A stretch of DNA of 13,766 nucleotides, taken from the NCBI GenBank assembly GCA_937959175.1, contig CALGAS010000465.1, positions 1-13,766 of the forward strand, read 5' to 3'. Below are positions 7,230 to 13,766 of this stretch, piece by piece. How positions within the stretch are numbered: the first letter of the stretch is position 1; each line of letters opens with the position of its first letter. The notes below the pieces were generated by a model that was given only the letters and a program-made list of their open reading frames with translations, made no database searches and was not told the DNA's origin. The stretch is from an uncultured bacterium. Its GTDB lineage: Bacteria > Planctomycetota > Planctomycetia > Pirellulales > UBA1268. The position numbers and the translations under genes are program-made.

Positions 7230-7945
7230 TGGCCGAGACGCGGAGCGGCAGGGCCGAACCGGCGATCCCGGCGGGTCACTCGCTGTTTGGCAGCGTCCTC
7301 TACGCGACGCTGTGGGTGCTCTGTCGCACGCTGGGTGTCGCGCTGTTCGGCGTTCGCGTGCGATTTGCCGAACCGGTGCCGAAGCGGGGCGGGCTGCTGG
7401 TGCTCTCGAGTCACCAGAGCCATCTCGATCCGCTCCTGCTGGGACTGGCAAGCCCCCGCCGGCTCTCGAGCCTGGCGCGGAGTTCTCTTTTTCACTTCGG
7501 ACCTTTCGGGGCCGTGATTTCGGCTCTCGATGCCGTCCCGATCGATCGCGACGCCTCGATGGTTGCAGCGATGCGGGCGGTGATCGCCCGCCTCAAGAAG
7601 GGCAGGGCCGTGACGGTCTTCCCAGAGGGGGCCCGCACCGGCACCGGCCAGTTGGGAACGTTCATGCCGGGCTTCGGCCTGATCGCCAAACGGGCGGGGG
7701 TGCCGATCATGCCGGTGGCAATCGTGGGGGCGTATGAGTGCTGGCCGCGGACCCGGCGGTTTCCCCGGCCTGGTCGGATTCGGCTGGAGTTCGGCCGCCT
7801 GATCGCGGCGGAGGAGGTGGCCGCGCTGAGCGAGCGAGAACTCTTCGACCTGTGCGTCGAGCGGATCCGTGAACTCGACGCCCGCGGGCGGGCTGCACGA
7901 GCTGGACTCAGGGAGCTGGCGAACTGCCGCCCCGAGCCCGCTTGA
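7229..7945 (+). CDS. plsC: 1-acyl-sn-glycerol-3-phosphate acyltransferase (PlsC family)
   Basis: This 238-residue PlsC/LPLAT-family enzyme would acylate lysophosphatidic acid at position 2 to give phosphatidic acid at the inner membrane face. Motif I is HQSHLD (62-67, HX4D catalytic pair) and motif III is FPEGART (131-137, phosphate binding). A motif IV-like strand VPIMPVAIVG lies at 158-167. A hydrophobic N-terminal stretch (about 19-41) could dip into the membrane. A Shine-Dalgarno site GGGGAG (7216-7221) lies seven bases before the ATG, which overlaps the cmk stop as TGATG. The substrate within the family cannot be told from sequence; lyso-ornithine-lipid or other lyso-lipid acceptors are possible. 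The 3' end overlaps the convergent gene by 38 bases, so the tail (about residues 226-238) is constrained on both strands. Confidence 0.9.
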   Translation: MAETRSGRAEPAIPAGHSLFGSVLYATLWVLCRTLGVALFGVRVRFAEPVPKRGGLLVLSSHQSHLDPLLLGLASPRRLSSLARSSLFHFGPFGAVISALDAVPIDRDASMVAAMRAVIARLKKGRAVTVFPEGARTGTGQLGTFMPGFGLIAKRAGVPIMPVAIVGAYECWPRTRRFPRPGRIRLEFGRLIAAEEVAALSERELFDLCVERIRELDARGRAARAGLRELANCRPEPA

Positions 7946-10916
7946 AGGGATCGATCGTGCCGCCGCCCGGGCCGGGAGGCGGGGCATCGGGATCGGTGCT
8001 GAAGGGCAAGAGTTTTGGCCAGCCGAGGCTCGCTCCCGGCCAGGCGGCCGTCTCGGCCGGCTGCGGCCTCGAGATGGCCGGCTGGGGGGTGGTCCGTCGC
8101 GGCGTCAGCAGGTCGGACGGCGAGGGAAAGCCGCCGCGTTCTGGTTTTGATCGATCCGGGTTTGAGACGAGCGCGGCGGGAGTACCGCCGGCCCCCTGAC
8201 CGGGCAGGCCGCGTTCGAGGGTCTTCACGGAGACGTCGTCAATGCGGGCTTCCCCGACTCCCGAGAGGGCGAACGTCACGACCAGCGGCTCACCGGCAGA
8301 GTCGGCAGGGACGATCCGATAGAGGACCAGCCGCCTCCAAGCGCCGCTGGGGCCGACCCGCTCGCCGAGCGCGGGCCCGCCGAGCGAATCGAAGACCAAC
8401 AGCCCGTCGACACTGCCGGTGATCGGCTGCGGCACCCAGACCTGGGCCGTGATCTCGAGGAGTTTGCCGGCAGGGGCGGTGATCGGCGGCGTCGTGATCC
8501 AGACTGGAGGCGTCTCCAAGACCGCGGCAGGCTCTTCGGGATCGGCGGGCCGGGCTGCAAGTCGGAGGCATCCGCGACCGGATGCAGGCCGGGACCGCGA
8601 CACCTCGACCGCGGTTTCGATGCCCGAGTCTGCCCGGGCGAAGTGTCGCCACCCTCCCTGCGCCAACGGCTCAAGCCGCTCCATGTCTCCACCCCGGAGC
8701 AACTCCTCGCCGCTCACGGTGGCGGTGCGGGCCGCTGCGAATCGCCAGGCCTCGGCCAGCGTGGCATCGGAGCAGCAGAGTGGGCTGGCGACCATCGAGC
8801 CCTCGGCCTTGACGGCATTCTCCCAGATCCGCCGTTCGAACTGCCCGGCGATGGCGGCGGCCTTGTGGAAGGTTCGCGTGGCGGTGGCCGGATTGCCGGC
8901 GGCTTGAGCCTCGCCGTCGGCGGCCAGGCGGCGGGCCAGGCTGAGCATCGGGACGGCTTCCACCGGGGGCGGGCCGCTGAAGGCATGGGGCGGGAGGCGG
9001 CCGATCAGATTGGCGGCGTGCTCGAGGGCCAGCGAGGCGGTACTCCGCGCCGAAGCCAGTTCCACCGCGGCCGTTTCTCGGAGCCGCGACTGAACATGAG
9101 CCGTCACGGCCTGCTCGCCGCTGATCAGGATCAGGCCATGAGTGGCAAAGCCGTCGAGCGTCACCGAGACTCCTCCGGTCACACGCTGCTGGCGGATCGG
9201 CCGCAGCCCGCCGGCCGTCACCTCCCAGGCACGGTGGGCTTCCGGCACGCCGGGCACGAGGATGGAGAGGGGAATATCTTCTCCCGGGATGTCGGGTCCC
9301 TCATAGCGGCGGGCCACGATCTGCGATCCCTGCACGCTCCGCCAGGCAAGCACCATCCGGGCGCGGGCCGCTTCCATCACGAAGGCCTGCACCTCGCGAC
9401 TGCTCGTCTTGGCCGGCGATGCGAACCGCCCGGCGGCTCCCCATGGTTCGAGCACCGCCAGTCGGAGGTTCGTCTCGCGGACCGCCGCAGCCCGTGTGCG
9501 AGCCTCGAGGTCATCGCCGTCGAGCCGCCGCGAGGAGGTGAAGAGGATTCCCCTGACGCCCCCGGCAACGGCGGAAAAGGCCGCCAGGGTGAGGCTTTCC
9601 GGGTCGATGGCCAGCCCGCTGCCCCCCACGCCGGCCAGGGCCGCCGCCTGGCGAGCGGCGGCCGGGTCGATATCGGTCGCCAGGGTCGTGAGCAGGGGCG
9701 TGCCGGGCCTGGCCAGACGGGGTCGCTGCCTGAGCCACTCCAGCCAGTCGACGAGTTCCAGGCTGGTGCCGAGCACGGTTCGGCGGGCCACCAGCATATC
9801 GACGTGGCGAGACACCAACCGCAGGCCGGAGTCGGCCGAGCCGATCAACGGGCGGCCGGGTCGCGGATCGCAGGCCCGCACACGCCGGCCCTTCTCGGCG
9901 AGCTGCTCGATGCCATCCTCAGACAGTCCGCTGCCGAGATCCCAGGCGAGCACGCGGTTCCAGTTCCGCAGCAGCGGCACCTTCTCCGGCTGCGTGAGGT
10001 CGATCTCGGGGATCGGCGGCGGCGGGCAGATGACCCAGAGGCCTGCGGCCCGGGCCTCGGTCAGCTGCTCGGCCGACGCCGGATCCGGGAGCCGGACGGC
10101 GTTGAAGCCGAGTTCCGCGAGAACGCTGAAGGGCTCGCCGGTCCAGTCGATCGCACGAGGAAAGAAGGGGACGCCGTCCACCTCGAGGATGCCCCGCGTC
10201 AGCCCCGCCGGCGGATCGCTCTCGACCGGCTGGGCTGCCGCCGCCGGGCGAACCAAGGGATCGCGGCGGGAGGTAAGCGGCACCAGGCCGGTCACGAACA
10301 GGTCGTCGGTGGCGATCTCATGGCGGCCCGGGCCAGCGGCAAACTCGATGACCAGGGCGGTGACTTCCGCGGCGGCAAGCGAACCATGCGGCCCGTGCTC
10401 CAGACGAAGGGCCGGCAGTTGGCGGGCCAGGCTGGCGGCGATGTCGCTCACCTCGAGCCGCTCCCAGCGGCCGATGTCACGGCTGGTTTCGCCCGGCACC
10501 ACGACGTCCACGGGCCGGCCACCGGAGTCTCGGATATTGGGCAGGCGGACGCGAACCGCCAGCTGCACATCCGGTCGGCTCGCCCGCACCCAGACCGATG
10601 CCCGGAGTTCGTCAATCACGGCGGCCGGCTCGAACGGGAACTGCAACCGGATCACGCCGGCGGCCGCTGACTCCACGACGATCCGCTCGCAGCGGCTGCC
10701 TCGGTGGGCGTCGGTGCCGGTCCGCTCGTGCACCAATGGCGTCGCCTCGTCGCCGCTCGTCGTCACCTGCCAGACCGGCCGCTCGTCCTCGAAGCCCTCG
10801 TTGATCTCGGCGGCCACCAGGGCAGCCGCTGGCCAGGCCGCCGAGAGCATGGCGGCCATGCCCACGACGCGGAGGGACAGCAGCAGGGGGGTGTGCCGGG
10901 AGGCAGACGGTCGCAT
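7908..10916 (-). CDS. Large exported protein with glycosidase-like (probably degenerate) TIM-barrel core
   Basis: This 1002-residue product starts with a signal peptide (about 1-36: basic start, LLLSLRVVGMAAMLSAAWPA, probable cleavage near ALVAA/E), so it is exported. Residues 37-215 look like a beta-sandwich, possibly carbohydrate-binding, ending in a TDDLFVTGL strand. Residues 240-495 resemble a glycoside-hydrolase TIM barrel: RGILEVDGVPFFPRAIDW (241-258), LGFNAVRLPDP (269-279) and VLAWDLGSGL (322-331). In related hydrolases the last motif usually reads WxxGNE; here the acid/base Glu is not present, so catalysis is doubtful. A further strand-rich region (about 508-600), a helical stretch (about 610-735) and a C-terminal carbohydrate-binding-like domain (about 740-902, ending RIDDVSVKTLE) follow. 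The tail from 903 is Pro/Gly-rich and disordered-looking. The ATG at 10916 was chosen because the signal peptide follows directly. No family name can be given with confidence. Confidence 0.75.
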   Translation of the reverse strand: MRPSASRHTPLLLSLRVVGMAAMLSAAWPAAALVAAEINEGFEDERPVWQVTTSGDEATPLVHERTGTDAHRGSRCERIVVESAAAGVIRLQFPFEPAAVIDELRASVWVRASRPDVQLAVRVRLPNIRDSGGRPVDVVVPGETSRDIGRWERLEVSDIAASLARQLPALRLEHGPHGSLAAAEVTALVIEFAAGPGRHEIATDDLFVTGLVPLTSRRDPLVRPAAAAQPVESDPPAGLTRGILEVDGVPFFPRAIDWTGEPFSVLAELGFNAVRLPDPASAEQLTEARAAGLWVICPPPPIPEIDLTQPEKVPLLRNWNRVLAWDLGSGLSEDGIEQLAEKGRRVRACDPRPGRPLIGSADSGLRLVSRHVDMLVARRTVLGTSLELVDWLEWLRQRPRLARPGTPLLTTLATDIDPAAARQAAALAGVGGSGLAIDPESLTLAAFSAVAGGVRGILFTSSRRLDGDDLEARTRAAAVRETNLRLAVLEPWGAAGRFASPAKTSSREVQAFVMEAARARMVLAWRSVQGSQIVARRYEGPDIPGEDIPLSILVPGVPEAHRAWEVTAGGLRPIRQQRVTGGVSVTLDGFATHGLILISGEQAVTAHVQSRLRETAAVELASARSTASLALEHAANLIGRLPPHAFSGPPPVEAVPMLSLARRLAADGEAQAAGNPATATRTFHKAAAIAGQFERRIWENAVKAEGSMVASPLCCSDATLAEAWRFAAARTATVSGEELLRGGDMERLEPLAQGGWRHFARADSGIETAVEVSRSRPASGRGCLRLAARPADPEEPAAVLETPPVWITTPPITAPAGKLLEITAQVWVPQPITGSVDGLLVFDSLGGPALGERVGPSGAWRRLVLYRIVPADSAGEPLVVTFALSGVGEARIDDVSVKTLERGLPGQGAGGTPAALVSNPDRSKPERGGFPSPSDLLTPRRTTPQPAISRPQPAETAAWPGASLGWPKLLPFSTDPDAPPPGPGGGTIDPFKRARGGSSPAP

Positions 10917-10946
10917 CGCAGGATCCACGCAGAAGGCCAAACCGGG

Positions 10947-10955
10947 CTTGTAGCA
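10947..10955 (-). promoter_or_regulatory. Candidate extended -10 promoter for the exported-protein gene
   Basis: On the minus strand this reads TGCTACAAG: a TGN extension followed by TACAAG (four of six consensus bases). It would start transcription about 24 bases before the ATG at 10916. No -35 match is seen at the usual distance, which extended -10 promoters can tolerate. The support is weak. Confidence 0.25.
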
Positions 10956-10982
10956 GTTGGGGGGGATCCGGCTCCAGATGAT

Positions 10983-11010
10983 TTGATGGCCGGCTGCCGC
11001 CGTCGATACT
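10983..11010 (+). promoter_or_regulatory. Candidate sigma-70-type promoter for the kinase gene
   Basis: TTGATG (10983-10988) and GATACT (11005-11010) are separated by 16 bases; each matches four of six consensus bases. It points toward the kinase gene and would give a leader of about 105 bases that contains the AT-rich inverted repeat at 11025-11040. It lies in the 206-base gap between the divergent exported-protein and kinase genes. Confidence 0.35.
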
Positions 11011-11024
11011 CGCCTTGAGCCGTG

Positions 11025-11040
11025 GAAAAAGGTATTTTTC
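11025..11040. repeat. AT-rich perfect inverted repeat in divergent intergenic region
   Basis: GAAAAA and TTTTTC flank a four-base centre (GGTA), a perfect six-base inverted repeat. It stands out as an AT island in GC-rich surroundings. It sits just downstream of the candidate kinase promoter and could be an operator, a small RNA hairpin in the leader, or a site of easy DNA melting. It is too short to exclude chance. Confidence 0.4.
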
Positions 11041-11122
11041 TGGAGGTTGCTCACAGGCCGCTCATGATCGTGCTCGCCGCCGATCCGGGCCGATTCCCGT
11101 CACTCCCGCCCCGCTTGCCGTC

Positions 11123-12568
11123 ATGAAGCCCGTTACCGCCGACGATCTGGCCCACCTCGTCGGTGACCTTGATCTCGTGGCCGCCGGTCCTCTTGCCGAC
11201 GCGGTCTCGGAAGCCGAAGCGGATGGCGGTTCCGCGGAAGCCTGCGGCCGGGCCCTGGTGCGGCGGGAACTGCTGACGGGGTTCCAGCTTGAGAGGCTTC
11301 TTCGAGGAGAGCGGCGTGGCTACTTCTTTGGGCGGGCCAAGCTGCTCTATCAGATCGGGTCGGGATCGTTTGCCCGGGTCTACCGGGCTATTCACCGGGA
11401 TAGCGGTGGCATCCTGGCGGTCAAGGTGCTCCGCAGCCGCTACGCCAACGATCCCGAGAAATGCAAGTCGTTCCGCCACGAGGGCACGATGGGCCAGATG
11501 CTCAGGCATCCCAACATCGTGGCCATCGACGACGTCGGTGAGGAGGCGGGCTCGAGCTACATCACGATGGAGTTCGTCGAGGGGCAGACCCTCCGGGAAC
11601 TGGTCCGCATTCGGGGAGCGGTCGAGCCCGATACGGCCCTCGACCTGATCAGCCAGATGACCGCCGGGCTCGAGTACGCCCACCGCCGGGGCGTCACCCA
11701 CCGCGACCTGAAGGCCTCCAATGTGCTCATCTCCTCGACCGGCCAGGCCAAGCTCGTGGACTTCGGCCTGGCAGGCGTTGATGATTCGGGCGATCAGTCG
11801 TTGGCCCGCCTCGATCAGCCTCGCACGATCGACTACGCGACGCTCGAAAAGTTGACGGGAATGAAGAATGACGCCGTCCGCAGCGACATCTACTTCTTGG
11901 GGACAGTCGCCTATCTGCTCGTCGCCGGCACGACCCCCTTGGCCGAGACCCGCGACCGCAACGAGCGGTCCAATCCGCGCCGGTTTGAAGCGGTGGTGCC
12001 CCTGGCCAAGCGGTGTCCTGAGCTGCCCCGTGACCTGACTGACCTGATCGGCCGGATGATGCGGCTCGACCCGCTGGAACGCTGGCAGACCGTCTCCGAC
12101 ATCCGCCGCCGCGTCGAGTCAGTGCAGGCGAGCCGCCATGGCGGCGGCGGCTCGGCGGTCGCCGCTGAGATGACCGCTGAGCAGATTCGCAAGGGGACGG
12201 TGATGCTGGTCGAGTCTTCGGAGAAGGCCCAGCAGGTGCTCAGGGATTTCCTTGGCAAACTGGGCTACCGGGTGCTGGTCACGCAGAGCCCGCAGCGGGC
12301 CTTGAGCCGATTCGCCACCACGCCGCCTCCCGCCGACTGTTTGATCGTCAGTACCCGCTCGCTGGGCGAGGAGGCGGTGCAGGTGTTCAACGGGCTGGCC
12401 TGCGATGACCAGTTGGCCGATGTTCCGGCTGTCCTGCTGCTGGGTTCGAAGCAGAAGGGCCTTCACTCGCTGGCCCGTGCCGATGACCGCCGCCGGGTCG
12501 TTCAAATGCCCGTTCCAGCCGAAACGATGAGTGCGTTGCTCGCGGAACTCGTCGGTGTCCGCAGCTGA
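11123..12568 (+). CDS. Ser/Thr protein kinase with degenerate receiver-like C-terminal domain
   Basis: This 481-residue protein has no membrane segment, so it is probably cytoplasmic. Residues 40-70 (LVRRELLTGFQLERLLRGER) are the lead-in typical of planctomycete kinases. The kinase domain spans about 74-335 with all core residues: Gly-loop IGSGSFARVYRA (78-89), Lys101 in ILAVKVLR, Glu120, catalytic HRDLKASN (193-200; Asp195) and DFG (213-215). SDIYFLG (254-260) carries the alpha-F Asp. The usual APE is replaced by TLE (240-242). After a Gly-rich linker (340-344) residues 358-478 have a receiver-like alternation of strands and helices (GTVMLVESSEKAQQVLRDFL onward). The acidic pocket is ESS, the phospho-acceptor position reads LIVST and the usual Lys is missing near VVQMPV, so it should not accept phosphate. 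The ATG at 11123 has no Shine-Dalgarno site but is the closest to the conserved region. The substrate is unknown. Confidence 0.88.
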   Translation: MKPVTADDLAHLVGDLDLVAAGPLADAVSEAEADGGSAEACGRALVRRELLTGFQLERLLRGERRGYFFGRAKLLYQIGSGSFARVYRAIHRDSGGILAVKVLRSRYANDPEKCKSFRHEGTMGQMLRHPNIVAIDDVGEEAGSSYITMEFVEGQTLRELVRIRGAVEPDTALDLISQMTAGLEYAHRRGVTHRDLKASNVLISSTGQAKLVDFGLAGVDDSGDQSLARLDQPRTIDYATLEKLTGMKNDAVRSDIYFLGTVAYLLVAGTTPLAETRDRNERSNPRRFEAVVPLAKRCPELPRDLTDLIGRMMRLDPLERWQTVSDIRRRVESVQASRHGGGGSAVAAEMTAEQIRKGTVMLVESSEKAQQVLRDFLGKLGYRVLVTQSPQRALSRFATTPPPADCLIVSTRSLGEEAVQVFNGLACDDQLADVPAVLLLGSKQKGLHSLARADDRRRVVQMPVPAETMSALLAELVGVRS

Positions 12569-12580
12569 GGCCCGGGGCAT

Positions 12581-12608
12581 TTCACGGGGCCGGGCTGTCG
12601 GGTATTCT
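12581..12608 (+). promoter_or_regulatory. Candidate promoter for the ATP-grasp gene
   Basis: TTCACG (12581-12586) and TATTCT (12603-12608) are separated by 16 bases; each matches four of six consensus bases. Transcription would start near 12615, about 80 bases before the ATG at 12694. The 125-base gap also holds a small perfect stem, GCGGA-TCGAG-TCCGC (12632-12646), within the predicted leader. The match is modest, and the gene could equally be read through from the kinase gene. Confidence 0.3.
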
Positions 12609-12693
12609 GCCGGCGAGCCCGCGTCTTGCAGGCGGATCGAGTCCGCGGGAGCCCGCCTCCGGCCCCGCCGCGCAGGGAAGACATCGAGCCGCC

Positions 12694-13766
12694 ATGGATT
12701 TGCAGGCCTACCAGACCGAGGGCTTCCACGACGAGCTCTTCGACGACGCCCGCCGGCCCCGGCCTGGAGCCGAGTTGCTTGTGCAGCGCCTGGAAGGATT
12801 CTCCAACGGAGAACTCTCGGAGCGGCAGCGGGCTGCCGACAAGGCCCTGCTAACCATGGGGATCACCTTCAACGTCTATGGGGATGAAGCCGGCACGGAG
12901 AAGATCTGGCCGTTCGACATCGTGCCGCGGGTGATCGAGGCGGCCGAATGGGCCGTGATCGAGCGGGGGCTGGCCCAGCGGATCCGGGCCCTCAATCTGT
13001 TCATCGACGACATCTACAACCGCCGCCAGATCGTGGCCGACGGCGTGGTGCCCGACTGGCTGGTCGACTCCGGCACGTGCTTCCGGGGGCCCTGCGCCGG
13101 CCTCGCCCCGCCCCGGGGCGTCTGGTGCCACATCACCGGCACGGATCTCGTCCGCGGTGACGACGGGGTGATGTATGTCCTCGAGGACAACCTCCGGACG
13201 CCGTCGGGCGTCTCTTACGTGCTCGAAAACCGCGAGGTGATGAAGCGGACCTTCCCGCAGCTCTTCGAGGGCCAACGGATCAGCCCGGTCGAGGACTACC
13301 CCGAGAAACTCCTGGCGATGCTCCAGTATGTGGCTCCGAAACACGCCCGCGACCCGAGCGTCGTGGTGCTCACGCCCGGCATCTACAACTCTGCTTATTT
13401 CGAGCACAGCTTCCTGGCCCGCCAGATGGGAGTGGAGCTCGTCGAGGGCTCCGACCTCGTCGTCCAGAACGACGTCGTCTTCATGCGGACCACCCGTGGC
13501 CTGGAGCGGGTCGATGTGATCTATCGGCGGATCGATGATGACTTCCTCGATCCCCAGGCGTTTCGGGCCGACTCGCTGGTCGGCGTGCCGGGGCTGATGG
13601 CCGCCTATCGGAAGGGAAACGTGGCCTTGGTCAACGCCCCGGGGACGGGCATCGCCGACGACAAGGCGGTCTATGCCTTCGTGCCGCAGATCATCCGCTA
13701 TTACCTGGGCGAGGATCCGATCATTCCCAATGTGCCCACCTGGGTCTGCGGGGAGCATGCCCAGCG
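12694..13766 (+). CDS. Circularly permuted ATP-grasp protein (partial, runs off right edge)
   Basis: The reading frame is open from ATG 12694 to the end of the window, giving 357 complete codons and no stop. It belongs to the circularly permuted ATP-grasp family (formerly DUF404/DUF407). Visible signatures include the nucleotide-binding-like EDNLRTPSGVSYVLENR (164-180), TPGIYNSAYFEHSFLARQMG (227-246), VELVEGSDLVVQND (247-260), VDVIYRRIDDDFLDP (272-286) and NAPGTGIADDKAVYAFVPQI (314-333), then YYLGEDPIIPNVPTW. Family members usually have somewhat under 500 residues, so roughly the last quarter is missing. ATP-grasp enzymes join a carboxylate to an amine or thiol using ATP; the substrate of this branch is not established, although a peptide or amide ligase role has been proposed. 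It is commonly encoded beside an alpha-E (DUF403) protein and a transglutaminase-like protein, which would be expected just past the right edge. Confidence 0.9.
   Translation, partial: MDLQAYQTEGFHDELFDDARRPRPGAELLVQRLEGFSNGELSERQRAADKALLTMGITFNVYGDEAGTEKIWPFDIVPRVIEAAEWAVIERGLAQRIRALNLFIDDIYNRRQIVADGVVPDWLVDSGTCFRGPCAGLAPPRGVWCHITGTDLVRGDDGVMYVLEDNLRTPSGVSYVLENREVMKRTFPQLFEGQRISPVEDYPEKLLAMLQYVAPKHARDPSVVVLTPGIYNSAYFEHSFLARQMGVELVEGSDLVVQNDVVFMRTTRGLERVDVIYRRIDDDFLDPQAFRADSLVGVPGLMAAYRKGNVALVNAPGTGIADDKAVYAFVPQIIRYYLGEDPIIPNVPTWVCGEHAQ

Noticed and set aside
7960..7982. Stem CCGCC ... GGCGG just past the plsC stop
   Set aside because: There is no T-tract, and it lies within the C-terminal Pro/Gly codons of the convergent gene, where such complementarity arises easily.
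8643..10670. Long open frame of 675 codons on the plus strand, and another at 9409-10953
   Set aside because: Both lie antisense to the exported-protein gene. The residues are Arg/Gly/Pro/Ser-rich with no recognisable domain, as expected for opposite-strand frames in GC-rich coding DNA.
10959..10965. Run of seven G in the divergent intergenic region
   Set aside because: A single short G-run in GC-rich DNA; no further G-runs are arranged for a quadruplex.
12570..12595. Possible terminator stem after the kinase gene (GCCCGG ... CCGGGC)
   Set aside because: The stem is only six pairs with a 14-base loop and no T-tract, and it overlaps a candidate promoter. Such GC stems are expected by chance here.
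12850..13758. Open frame of 302 codons on the minus strand
   Set aside because: It is antisense to the ATP-grasp gene, whose conserved motifs are unmistakable. The antisense product is His/Asp/Val/Arg-rich without any known pattern.

Overview
The window is GC-rich DNA with tightly packed genes and few strong Shine-Dalgarno sites. It most likely comes from a planctomycete (Planctomycetota, Pirellulales-like). This is inferred from three things: a Ser/Thr kinase with the typical planctomycete N-terminal lead-in (LLTGFQLERLLRG, then the kinase core), a PilM-type protein with a large fused periplasmic part, and large secreted proteins of unclear function. No rRNA, tRNA, CRISPR array, insertion sequence or phage gene was seen.

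Left block, minus strand (1-3868): a three-gene operon read right to left from a good sigma-70-type promoter (TTGACA-N18-TAGGAT, 3959-3988). It encodes (i) an actin-like PilM domain fused to a PilN-like membrane and periplasmic part, (ii) a PilO/GspM-like single-pass membrane protein with a Gly/Pro/Met-rich insert, and (iii) the first 38 residues of another single-pass membrane protein that runs off the left edge. Together they look like a rearranged inner-membrane assembly platform of a type IV pilus or type II secretion machine. The PilM-PilN fusion resembles GspL in layout.

Middle block, plus strand (4045-7945): three genes joined by stop/start overlaps (ATGA, then TGATG). They encode a large GH38/alpha-mannosidase-like protein, cytidylate kinase (cmk) and a PlsC-type 1-acylglycerol-3-phosphate acyltransferase. 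The last two supply CMP recycling and phospholipid synthesis; the role of the first is open.

A 1002-residue exported protein (7908-10916, minus) converges on plsC and overlaps it by 38 bp. It has an N-terminal beta-sandwich-like region, a TIM-barrel-like glycosidase-related core whose likely acid/base motif is degenerate, and a C-terminal carbohydrate-binding-like region.

Right block, plus strand (11123-13766): a Ser/Thr protein kinase with a degenerate response-receiver-like tail, then the 5' 357 codons of a circularly permuted ATP-grasp protein cut by the right edge. The longest stretches without a gene are 176, 206 and 125 bases; they hold candidate promoters and one AT-rich inverted repeat.
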